A DNA stretch of 10,792 nucleotides from an uncultured Collinsella sp. (lineage in GTDB: Bacteria; Actinomycetota; Coriobacteriia; Coriobacteriales; Coriobacteriaceae), in contig URYU01000055.1 of the NCBI GenBank assembly GCA_900552155.1, positions 1 through 10,792 of the forward strand. The letters are read 5' to 3'. The notes beneath the pieces are model-generated. The model did not search any database, was not told the origin of the DNA, and saw nothing but the letters and a program-made list of their open reading frames with translations. Position numbers and translations under genes: made by a program. Position 1 is the first letter of the stretch. Every line of letters begins with the position of its first letter. Of the stretch, positions 1-5,758 are shown in pieces.

Positions 1-2901
1 TCCGACGGTATGATCTTAGAGCATAAAAAAACAGGCGCAAATATATTCCTCATGAGCAACGAGGACAATAATAAAGTATTCTGTATCGGTTTCCGGACGC
101 CGCCGTCAGACAGCACCGGCGTTCCGCATATCATCGAGCATACCGTGCTCTGCGGATCTGATAAATTCCCGGTGAAGGATCCATTTGTGGAGCTCGTCAA
201 GGGATCCTTAAACACCTTTTTAAACGCCATGACTTACCCGTATAAGACCGTTTATCCGATCGCAAGCTGCAACGACTCTGTTTTCCAGAACCTCATGGAC
301 GTTTACATGGACGCGGTCTTCCACCCGAATATCGGAAAAGAGAAGAAAATCTTCATGCAGGAAGGCTGGCACTACGAGCTCGACGACGCGAACGCCGAGG
401 CGGGAACGCCCGAGCGCCTGCGCTACAACGGCGTGGTGTTCAACGAGATGAAGGGCGCGCTGTCCGACCCCATGAGCGTGCTGGACGATGCCGTCAACGC
501 CGCGCTCTATCCCGACACCGCCTATGCGCACGAAAGCGGCGGCGACCCGCGCGCGATTCCCGCGCTCACCTACGAGCAGTTCCTGGACACGCACGCGCGA
601 CACTACAATCCCTCCAACTCCTACATCACGCTCTACGGCGACCTAGATGTGGACCGTGCACTGGCCTTTTTGGACGAGCGTTATCTGTCGCAGCCGAGTG
701 CCGCGAGCCGCCGCATGGACGCTGCCGTCGCCGCCGGCGAGAACCCGTCCACGCTGGCGCCCAATCCGCTGGGCGTGCAGGCACCCGTGACCTGCGAGTA
801 CAAGCGCGTCGAGATGGCCACTACACCCGAGAACGCCCTGGTGGGCCTGGGTCTTGTGCTGGGCAGCGCGCTCGACCGCAAACGCACGATCGCGGCGGAT
901 ATCCTGTTTGAGGCACTGCTGGGCTCCAACGAAGCGCCAGTTAAGAAGGCCATTCTGGCCGCCGGCCTGGGCGGCAATGTGGTGAGCTACACCGCGGCCG
1001 AGAGCCTGCAGCCCTACGAGCTCATCATGCTGCAAAACGCGCAGCCCGGCGTGGCGCGCGAGCTTCGCCGCGTGTTCCAGGACGCCTGCCGCGACCTATG
1101 CGAGCATGGCGTTCCACGCGAGCGCCTGGAAGCCATCATCAGCAGCAACGAATACGACCTGCGCCAGCGCGACTACGGTATCGCCGACGGCGTGGCCATT
1201 GCGTGCGACGCGCTGAGCACGTGGCTCTACGATGACGACGCCGCGACGCTGGCGCTCAAGTACGGCCCGGTGTACGAGGAGCTGCGCAGTGAGCTGGACG
1301 GCAGCTATTTTGAGGACCTGCTGCGCGAACTGGTGCTGCAGAACGATCACATGGCACTGGTCGAGCTGGTGCCGGTGGACGCCGCCGAGGGTTCGGAGGG
1401 TGCCGAGGCCGCCGAGCTGGCAGCCAAGCGCGATGCCATGACCGATGCCGAGCTGGCCGACGTGGTCGAGCGCACGGCCGCGCTGCGTGCCGCGCAGGAG
1501 GCGGAAGACACACCCGAGGCCAAGGCCACGCTGCCGCGCCTGCGCGTGTCCGACATTGGCGAGGCGCGCCCCGAGCCGCCACTGGTCGTGGACACGACCG
1601 CGCCCATCCCCTGCCTGCGCCACGACATCCCCACCAACCGTCTGGCCTACGCCATGCAGTATTTCGACCTGAGCTGCGTCGCGTTTGAGGACCTGCCCTA
1701 TGTGACACTGCTCTGCCGCCTGCTTAAGCAGCTGCCCACGCGCGAGCACTCGGCCGAGGAACTCGACAACTTGCTCGCTGGCAAGCTCGGCTTTTTGAGC
1801 TTTACGACCGAAGTCATGACGCAGCCCGACGTGGACGGCGTGCGCCCCTACCTGCTGGTGAGCGCCGGCGCCCTGTCCGAGAAGATCGATGCGCTGGCGA
1901 GTCTGCCGCGCAAGGTATGGTCGAGCACGCTTTTGGCAGACGCCGACGCCGACCGCGTGCGAGACGTGCTCACGCAGATTCGCATTGGGCTTGAGCAGGG
2001 CTTTATCAACAACGGCCACTCGGCAGCGCTCGGTCGCGCGATGAGCTACAGCTCGCCTTCGGCCGTGGTGCGTGAGCAGCTCTCGGGCGTAGACTTCTAC
2101 CTGTTCCTGCGCGATTTGCTCGAGCACTTTGACGAGCGCGTGGACGGGCTGCGTACCAAGCTTGCCGAGCTGGCGGAGCGCATCTTTGTGGCCGATGGCT
2201 GCATGGCGAGCTTTACCGGCAGCGACGAGGACTTTGACGCGTACTGGGATGCCGCGGGCGACCTGGGGCTGGATGCGGGCGATGGTGCCGGCCGCGACGC
2301 GCTCGCGGTGCCGGCGCCGTGCGACCGCCACGAGGCTTTCGTGATCCCCAGCGACATCTGCTTTGCCGCGCGTGCGTGCGATCCGCGTCGCCTGGGCATT
2401 GACGTGACAGGCGCTTGGGCCGTGGCTGCCAACGCGCTCTCCTACGATTACCTGTGGAACGAGATTCGCGTGAAGGGCGGTGCGTACGGCTGCGGATTCC
2501 GCGCAGCCGGCGAGCGCCAGACGGCGTTCTACACCTACCGCGACCCGGCGATCGATCCTTCGATTGAGCGCTTGGAGCGCGCGGGCGCATGGCTTGGCAG
2601 CTTTGAGCCCGACGAGGCCGCCTTTGAGGGCTTTATTGTGAGCTGCGTGAGCGGCATGGACGCGCCGGTGAAGCCGTACGCGCTCACCAAGCGCCGCAAC
2701 ACGACCTACCTGGCCGGGCTCGATCCGCATGCGCGCGAGGAGCGTCGCGCCCAGATGCTCGCCGCCACGCCCGGTGAGCTGCGCTCGCTCGGCGCCGACG
2801 TGACGCGCATCGCAGCCGAGTCGCCCACCTGCGTCTTTGGCGGCCGAGACGTCATCGCCAAGAGCAACGCCGGCTTTAACGTCATCGACCTGCTGGGCTA
2901 A
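1..2901 (+). CDS. M16C-family zinc metalloprotease (insulinase / presequence-protease type), 5'-partial
   Basis: This is an insulinase-superfamily peptidase of the M16C (PreP-like) group, which degrades peptides inside a closed two-half chamber. Numbering from the ATG at base 10, the inverted zinc motif HxxEH is His40-Ile-Ile-Glu43-His44, and Glu146 in NEMKG is the likely third zinc ligand. The C-terminal half keeps the substrate-binding RVKGGAYG motif (Arg820, Tyr826), so both halves of a single-chain M16C enzyme are present. The frame is open to base 1, no ribosome binding site precedes the ATG at 10, and M16C proteins usually have some 30-50 more N-terminal residues, so the true start lies upstream of the window. 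The first ~120 codons have low GC (about 47%, with three TTA codons) and read like a Firmicutes M16C protein; from about base 361 GC rises to roughly 65-70%. A hairpin terminator follows the stop. The family call is firm; the physiological substrate is unknown. Confidence 0.93.
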   Translation, partial: SDGMILEHKKTGANIFLMSNEDNNKVFCIGFRTPPSDSTGVPHIIEHTVLCGSDKFPVKDPFVELVKGSLNTFLNAMTYPYKTVYPIASCNDSVFQNLMDVYMDAVFHPNIGKEKKIFMQEGWHYELDDANAEAGTPERLRYNGVVFNEMKGALSDPMSVLDDAVNAALYPDTAYAHESGGDPRAIPALTYEQFLDTHARHYNPSNSYITLYGDLDVDRALAFLDERYLSQPSAASRRMDAAVAAGENPSTLAPNPLGVQAPVTCEYKRVEMATTPENALVGLGLVLGSALDRKRTIAADILFEALLGSNEAPVKKAILAAGLGGNVVSYTAAESLQPYELIMLQNAQPGVARELRRVFQDACRDLCEHGVPRERLEAIISSNEYDLRQRDYGIADGVAIACDALSTWLYDDDAATLALKYGPVYEELRSELDGSYFEDLLRELVLQNDHMALVELVPVDAAEGSEGAEAAELAAKRDAMTDAELADVVERTAALRAAQEAEDTPEAKATLPRLRVSDIGEARPEPPLVVDTTAPIPCLRHDIPTNRLAYAMQYFDLSCVAFEDLPYVTLLCRLLKQLPTREHSAEELDNLLAGKLGFLSFTTEVMTQPDVDGVRPYLLVSAGALSEKIDALASLPRKVWSSTLLADADADRVRDVLTQIRIGLEQGFINNGHSAALGRAMSYSSPSAVVREQLSGVDFYLFLRDLLEHFDERVDGLRTKLAELAERIFVADGCMASFTGSDEDFDAYWDAAGDLGLDAGDGAGRDALAVPAPCDRHEAFVIPSDICFAARACDPRRLGIDVTGAWAVAANALSYDYLWNEIRVKGGAYGCGFRAAGERQTAFYTYRDPAIDPSIERLERAGAWLGSFEPDEAAFEGFIVSCVSGMDAPVKPYALTKRRNTTYLAGLDPHAREERRAQMLAATPGELRSLGADVTRIAAESPTCVFGGRDVIAKSNAGFNVIDLLG

Positions 2902-2906
2902 CGCAC

Positions 2907-2952
2907 AAAGGTAGATTTTTGAGACATGACCGAAAATCTACCTTTTTCTTTT
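2907..2952 (+). terminator. AT-rich hairpin terminator after the M16C protease gene
   Basis: A perfect 13-bp inverted repeat (AAAGGTAGATTTT at 2907-2919, its complement at 2933-2945) encloses a 13-nt loop and runs into a T-rich tract (2943-2952, broken by one C). It starts 5 nt after the protease stop codon, so it most likely ends that transcript. The stem has only four G/C pairs, which is unusual for an intrinsic terminator in a high-GC genome. A related but degenerate palindrome lies at 5652-5681, so this may be a member of a dispersed repeat family that also works as a terminator. Confidence 0.7.
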
Positions 2953-2970
2953 GCCGCAGTCTGCCGATTT

Positions 2971-3027
2971 GTCTCGATCTGTAACGCTAAGGCGGCAATA
3001 TTGGCTCCAGATGTTACAAATCGAGAC
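2971..3027 (-). repeat. 57-bp palindromic repeat element, copy 1 (inverted relative to copy 2)
   Basis: The element is bounded by 15-bp terminal inverted repeats, GTCTCGATCTGTAAC (2971-2985) and GTTACAAATCGAGAC (3013-3027), with one mismatch between them and a 27-nt centre. Its reverse complement aligns without gaps to 3052-3108 at 47 of 57 positions, including 19 of 27 in the centre. It would fold into a long hairpin in DNA or RNA. No coding potential or transposase is visible. It resembles a REPIN- or MITE-like non-autonomous repeat, but I cannot name the family. Confidence 0.75.
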
Positions 3028-3051
3028 GTTTCCGGATGACGCCGGCCCTTT

Positions 3052-3108
3052 GTCTCAATCTGTAACATCTAGGTCCAATTTTGCCGAGTTACTGTTACAG
3101 ATCGAGAC
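3052..3108 (+). repeat. 57-bp palindromic repeat element, copy 2
   Basis: Terminal inverted repeats GTCTCAATCTGTAAC (3052-3066) and GTTACAGATCGAGAC (3094-3108) flank a 27-nt centre. The length is exactly the same as copy 1 and the orientation is opposite, so the two copies form a larger inverted pair separated by 24 nt. The right arm is the exact reverse complement of the left arm of copy 1. An 8-bp direct repeat TGCCGCAG lies outside the pair on both sides (2952-2959 and 3113-3120). Confidence 0.75.
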
Positions 3109-3188
3109 GAACTGCCGCAGACGCCCACTCCACAGCACAGACCACCACAAAGATGCCTGTCCCCATTCTCAGTGGTGATTCGAACACT

Positions 3189-3216
3189 TGTTCTATACGC
3201 ACACATGTTCTATAGT
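3189..3216 (+). promoter_or_regulatory. Possible distal promoter upstream of hicAB
   Basis: A TTGTTC box (3189-3194) and a TATAGT box (3211-3216) are separated by 16 bp and point toward hicA. The octamer GTTCTATA occurs twice here (3190-3197 and 3207-3214), 17 bp apart, so the pair could instead be a protein-binding direct repeat. A second and better promoter candidate lies closer to hicA. Confidence 0.4.
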
Positions 3217-3224
3217 AGAGGTGC

Positions 3225-3262
3225 TTGCAACGACCTGAAATTGCAACTAGAATATAGTTGCA
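3225..3262 (+). promoter_or_regulatory. hicAB promoter with a palindromic operator centred on the -10 box
   Basis: A -35-like TTGCAA (3225-3230) and a -10-like TAGAAT (3248-3253) are separated by exactly 17 bp. The -10 box lies inside an 8-bp perfect inverted repeat, TGCAACTA (3242-3249) and TAGTTGCA (3255-3262), with a 5-nt spacer. The half-site TTGCAAC also occurs at the -35 box (3225-3231), 16 bp before the next copy at 3241-3247. HicB antitoxins with a ribbon-helix-helix tail repress their own operon, so this is the expected place for the HicA-HicB complex to bind. Transcription would start near 3260, leaving a short leader before the hicA start at 3277. Confidence 0.6.
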
Positions 3263-3276
3263 GAATGTGAGGCGGG

Positions 3277-3540
3277 ATGACTCGATCCGATAAACTCATC
3301 GCCCAACTGTTTAGCTGCCCTTCAACTTATCGGTATGCGGATTTTTTAAAAGTCATGGCTTCATATGGCTTTGAAATGGACAGCAAAGGCAAGACATCCG
3401 GATCGCGCGTTCGCTTCTACAGGCCATCAGATGGCAGGATGTTCGTAATGCACGCGCCTCATCCATCTGACGAATTGACAGCGGGGACCATTCGAAACAT
3501 CGTTCGCTTTCTGCAAGATGTCGGAGGTAGTCATGAGTAA
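3277..3540 (+). CDS. hicA: HicA-type toxin (YcfA/HicA family mRNA interferase)
   Basis: This 87-residue protein matches the small HicA toxin family, whose members have a double-stranded-RNA-binding-like fold and cleave mRNA. Visible family features are an N-terminal helix with a YADFLKVMASYGFE segment (20-33), the strand KGKTSGSRVRF (37-47) and the MHAPHP motif (58-63), followed by a C-terminal helix. In classical HicA the strand motif is GSHxxF with a catalytic His; here it is GSR (Arg44), a variant I recognise from a HicA subgroup paired with this kind of HicB. His59 and His62 remain. The start is supported by GAGG at 3269-3272. hicA overlaps hicB by 8 nt, so the two are translationally coupled. 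Its GC content is lower than that of the flanking chromosome, as expected for a mobile toxin-antitoxin module. Toxicity is inferred from family and context. Confidence 0.85.
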   Translation: MTRSDKLIAQLFSCPSTYRYADFLKVMASYGFEMDSKGKTSGSRVRFYRPSDGRMFVMHAPHPSDELTAGTIRNIVRFLQDVGGSHE

Positions 3541-3862
3541 CGTTTTGGCATACAAAGGTTATTTCGCCCCGGTCGAGTTCAATGCCGAACAGCATGTGCT
3601 AACAGGGATGGTCGCCGGCATTAGGGACGCAATCGTATTTGAAGGCTCCACGGCTGAAGAAGTGGAGCAATGCTTCCACGACGCCGTCGACGATTACCTT
3701 GAGTTTTGCGCCGAGAAGGGCAAGGAACCCGAGCGGGCTTTTAAGGGCTCGTTCAACGTAAGAACGGGCTCTGAGCTCCAAAAGCAAGCAGCGCTGGCAG
3801 CGGCAAAGAAGGGAGAGGCACTCAATAAGTTTGTGACTGAAGCGATCGCTGCGGCGCTGTGA
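3533..3862 (+). CDS. hicB: HicB-type antitoxin with C-terminal ribbon-helix-helix domain
   Basis: This 109-residue protein has the HicB layout: a partly degraded RNase-H-like domain (about 1-65, beginning MSNVLAYKGYFAPVEF and including FHDAVDDYLEFCAEKGKEPE) that covers the toxin, then a ribbon-helix-helix DNA-binding tail (about 70-109, FKGSFNVRTGSELQKQAAL and a LNKFVTEAI helix). I chose the ATG at 3533 over the in-frame ATG at 3518 because GGAGG at 3523-3527 sits 5 nt before it and homologues begin at this MxNxLxYKGY. The gene starts inside the last codons of hicA, so toxin and antitoxin are made together. Its tail is the best candidate for binding the palindrome at 3242-3262. A hairpin follows the stop. 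Confidence 0.9.
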   Translation: MSNVLAYKGYFAPVEFNAEQHVLTGMVAGIRDAIVFEGSTAEEVEQCFHDAVDDYLEFCAEKGKEPERAFKGSFNVRTGSELQKQAALAAAKKGEALNKFVTEAIAAAL

Positions 3863-3874
3863 AGCCAACGTCGA

Positions 3875-3915
3875 GTCGAAGCCGCCACACAGGGCGCCTT
3901 TGTGGCGGCTTCGAC
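3875..3915 (+). terminator. Strong GC-rich hairpin after hicB, possible terminator
   Basis: A perfect 15-bp stem (GTCGAAGCCGCCACA at 3875-3889, its complement at 3901-3915) encloses an 11-nt loop 12 nt past the hicB stop. There is no T-tract after the stem, so it is not a textbook intrinsic terminator. It may slow polymerase, protect the 3' end, or mark the edge of the hicAB insertion. Confidence 0.5.
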
Positions 3916-3942
3916 GTTAGCCCAGATAAAACCCGCCAAAAT

Positions 3943-3966
3943 AAACCTGTCCCTTTTGGCAGGTTT
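3943..3966 (+). other. Small hairpin just upstream of the cyclo-ligase gene
   Basis: AAACCTG (3943-3949) and CAGGTTT (3960-3966) form a 7-bp stem with a 10-nt loop. A competing stem, GCCAAAA (3935-3941) with TTTTGGC (3954-3960), overlaps it, so the RNA could adopt either fold. The stem ends 4 nt before the Shine-Dalgarno sequence at 3971. This could be a weak terminator remnant or a leader structure; no known riboswitch is recognised. Confidence 0.3.
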
Positions 3967-3982
3967 GCTAGAGGAGGCTGGG

Positions 3983-4579
3983 ATGGACAAGGCTGAGTTG
4001 CGGCGGGCAATGATTGCTCGGCGCGACGATCTCGATTTGGATGTACGGGCGGCGAAGTCTGCTGATATCTGCGCGCGGCTGGTTGAGCTGCTGGGCCGCT
4101 TGGATGCCGCGGCGCCGCGCGCCGTTGCCGTCTATGCCGCGATGGGTTCCGAGGCAGACCCTGCCGCGTTTGCCGCTGCGGCCGCCAAACGCGGCTGGCG
4201 CGTGGCCTATCCGTGCATGCTCTCGGCAACAGACGCCGCAGCTTGTGGCCAGCGCATGTGTATGCGGGCAGTTGCCGCCGACGATGCGTCCGCGGCTCCG
4301 TTTATCGCCCACCCCACGCGGGCCTTCGCGGCCACGGACATCGACAGCAACCACTTCCCTATCGTGCCTGCCGAAGCTCTCGACATGATCGTCGTGCCGC
4401 TCGTGGCCTTCGACCAAACCGGCGCGCGCCTGGGCTACGGCGGCGGTTGCTATGACCGCTATCTGCCCATGCTCTCGCCCGCATGCCAAATCATCGGCAT
4501 CGCCTTTGACGAGCAGCGTGTCGACCGCGTTCCCACCGACGCTCACGACCTGCCGCTACCCCACATCATCAGCGCCTAA
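3983..4579 (+). CDS. fau: 5-formyltetrahydrofolate cyclo-ligase (5,10-methenyltetrahydrofolate synthetase)
   Basis: The enzyme uses ATP to convert 5-formyltetrahydrofolate to 5,10-methenyltetrahydrofolate, returning stored folate to the one-carbon pool in the cytoplasm. The 198-residue length fits the family. The N-terminus (MDKAELRRAMIARRDDL) has the usual basic helix for nucleotide and folate binding; AVYAAMGSEADPAAF and LDMIVVPLVAFDQTGARLGYGGGCYDRYL carry the signature core, with LGYGGGCYDR as the phosphate-binding motif. The start at 3983 is set by GAGGAGG at 3971-3977; a longer frame opening at 3902 lacks a ribosome binding site and would overlap the hairpins upstream. The gene converges on metA with 42 bases between the stops and no clear terminator. 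The link to methionine synthesis through one-carbon supply is suggestive, but the two genes are on opposite strands. Confidence 0.92.
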   Translation: MDKAELRRAMIARRDDLDLDVRAAKSADICARLVELLGRLDAAAPRAVAVYAAMGSEADPAAFAAAAAKRGWRVAYPCMLSATDAAACGQRMCMRAVAADDASAAPFIAHPTRAFAATDIDSNHFPIVPAEALDMIVVPLVAFDQTGARLGYGGGCYDRYLPMLSPACQIIGIAFDEQRVDRVPTDAHDLPLPHIISA

Positions 4580-4621
4580 TCGCCGCCATATCAGCCACGG
4601 CTACAGCAGTACCATCGCAGC

Positions 4622-5548
4622 CTAGTGCTCCTCGCCGGCGCGGGCCAGGTCGTAGGGCGTGGTCTGGTAGACGTAGTAGTTGAGCCAGTTGGTGTAGAAC
4701 AGCTGCGCCTGGCTGCGCCAGACGTTGCGCGGCTCGGCGGTGGGGTCGTCGCCCGGGAAGTAATGCGCCGGCACCTGAGGGTTGAGCCCGCGCCTCACGT
4801 CGCGCTCGTACTCCAGGCGCAACGTGTCGGTATCGTACTCGGGGTGCCCAAAGACAAAGAAGCGGCGGCTGTCGGTCGACTTGACGATGTACAGGCCCAC
4901 CTCGTCGGACACGGCCACGACCTCAAGCTGCGGCTCGGCCTCTACGTCCTCGCGGCGCACATCGGTGTTGCGCGAATGCACGGCATAGAAGCGGTCGTCG
5001 AAGCCGCGGACCAGCGGGCTTTGCGGCTTCACCAGATAATGCTCGAACACGCCGCTCGCCTTGGCCGGCAGGTCGTACTTCTGGATACCGTAATGATGGT
5101 ACAGGCCTGCCTGCGCGCACCAGCAATTGTGCAGCGTAGAGTGCACGTGCGTGGTGGACCAGTCCATGATCTGGCAGAGCTCGGGCCAGTAGTCGACCTC
5201 CTCGAACGGCATCTGTTCCACCGGCGCGCCCGTGATGATCAGGCCGTCGTAGTGGATGTCGCGGATGTCGTCGAACGTGCGGTAGAACGTCTCCAGGTGG
5301 CCGGCGCTCACGTGCGTGGCCTCGTGCGTCTTGGTGCGCAGCAGGTCCACTTCCACCTGCAGCGGCGTGTTGGAGAGTTTGCGCATGATCTGCGTCTCGG
5401 TGGCGATCTTGGTGGGCATGAGGTTGAGGATGAGCACGCGCAGCGGACGGATGTCCTGGTGCAGCGCGCGGTACTCGGTCATGACAAAGATGTTCTCGCT
5501 CTCGAGCTGCGCGGCGGCAGGGAGGGCGTCGGGGATGCGAATGGGCAT
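4622..5548 (-). CDS. metA: Homoserine O-acyltransferase, probably O-acetyltransferase
   Basis: MetA acylates L-homoserine in the first committed step of methionine synthesis. The 308-residue protein aligns along its whole length with the MetA family (class I glutamine-amidotransferase-like fold). The catalytic triad is at canonical numbers: Cys142 in [16 protein letters not shown], and His235 with Glu237 in FGHPEYD. Residue 111 in [16 protein letters not shown] is Glu. In characterised MetA proteins Glu111 goes with acetyl-CoA and Gly111 with succinyl-CoA, so the predicted product is O-acetylhomoserine despite the usual succinyltransferase label. Residue 144 is Cys where homologues I know have Gly or Ala. 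The start has GGAG 5 nt upstream (complement of 5554-5557). metA is divergent from the dehydrogenase gene; no S-box or T-box leader is seen in the 210-base gap. Confidence 0.95.
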   Translation of the reverse strand: MPIRIPDALPAAAQLESENIFVMTEYRALHQDIRPLRVLILNLMPTKIATETQIMRKLSNTPLQVEVDLLRTKTHEATHVSAGHLETFYRTFDDIRDIHYDGLIITGAPVEQMPFEEVDYWPELCQIMDWSTTHVHSTLHNCWCAQAGLYHHYGIQKYDLPAKASGVFEHYLVKPQSPLVRGFDDRFYAVHSRNTDVRREDVEAEPQLEVVAVSDEVGLYIVKSTDSRRFFVFGHPEYDTDTLRLEYERDVRRGLNPQVPAHYFPGDDPTAEPRNVWRSQAQLFYTNWLNYYVYQTTPYDLARAGEEH

Positions 5549-5651
5549 GAATGCTCCTTACGAGTCAGTTGCAGTTATGGTACAACGACCGGCCCCATCC
5601 GCGCGAGTACATCGCCCGGCGATGCCGTCAGCGGCCCAAATCACTCCAAAA

Positions 5652-5681
5652 GTAGAGATTAAGGCATGCCCAAAAATCTAC
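5652..5681. repeat. Degenerate palindrome related to the terminator hairpin at 2907-2945
   Basis: GTAGA (5652-5656) and TCTAC (5677-5681) flank an 8-bp palindrome GGCATGCC (5663-5670). Both this site and 2911-2941 read GTAGA, 8-9 nt, CATG, then AAAATCTAC, which suggests a shared repeat ancestry. Several mismatches weaken the arms here. It lies in the metA / dehydrogenase divergent gap, just upstream of the candidate dehydrogenase promoter. Confidence 0.4.
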
Positions 5682-5715
5682 GGCGCTTTAGCCTAGCAAA
5701 GTGGCAGCAGGACGC

Positions 5716-5721
5716 TACAAT
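5716..5721 (+). promoter_or_regulatory. Candidate -10 box of the dehydrogenase gene
   Basis: TACAAT at 5716-5721 matches the sigma-70 -10 consensus at five of six positions and lies 37 nt before the start codon. A convincing -35 box is not visible: TAGCAA at 5694-5699 has suitable spacing (16 bp) but poor identity. The call rests on the -10 box and position alone. Confidence 0.4.
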
Positions 5722-5758
5722 GGTTCGACGCGAAAAACTCGGCCGAAAGGATACATAT

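Noticed and set aside
1096..2730. Long minus-strand frame opposite the protease gene
   Set aside because: Typical antisense shadow of a GC-rich gene; the plus strand carries clear M16C motifs on both sides of it.
2971..3108. Repeats considered as a short CRISPR array
   Set aside because: Arms alternate in orientation and the sequences between them are related to each other, unlike CRISPR spacers; no cas gene is present.
2951..3178. Open frame of 75 codons in the gap before hicAB
   Set aside because: It is made almost entirely of the palindromic repeats, has no ribosome binding site and resembles no protein.
3902..3982. Upstream start for the cyclo-ligase at 3902
   Set aside because: No ribosome binding site there, and it overlaps a hairpin; GAGGAGG before 3983 fits the usual N-terminus.
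5549..5640. SAM or T-box riboswitch upstream of metA
   Set aside because: The leader is short, and none of the conserved S-box or T-box elements can be seen.
4625..5662. Long plus-strand frame opposite metA
   Set aside because: Shadow frame; the minus strand encodes a full-length MetA with intact triad.
5666..5758. Upstream start for the dehydrogenase at 5666
   Set aside because: It would translate the palindrome and the -10 region; AAAGGA before 5759 and the Rossmann N-terminus support the later start.
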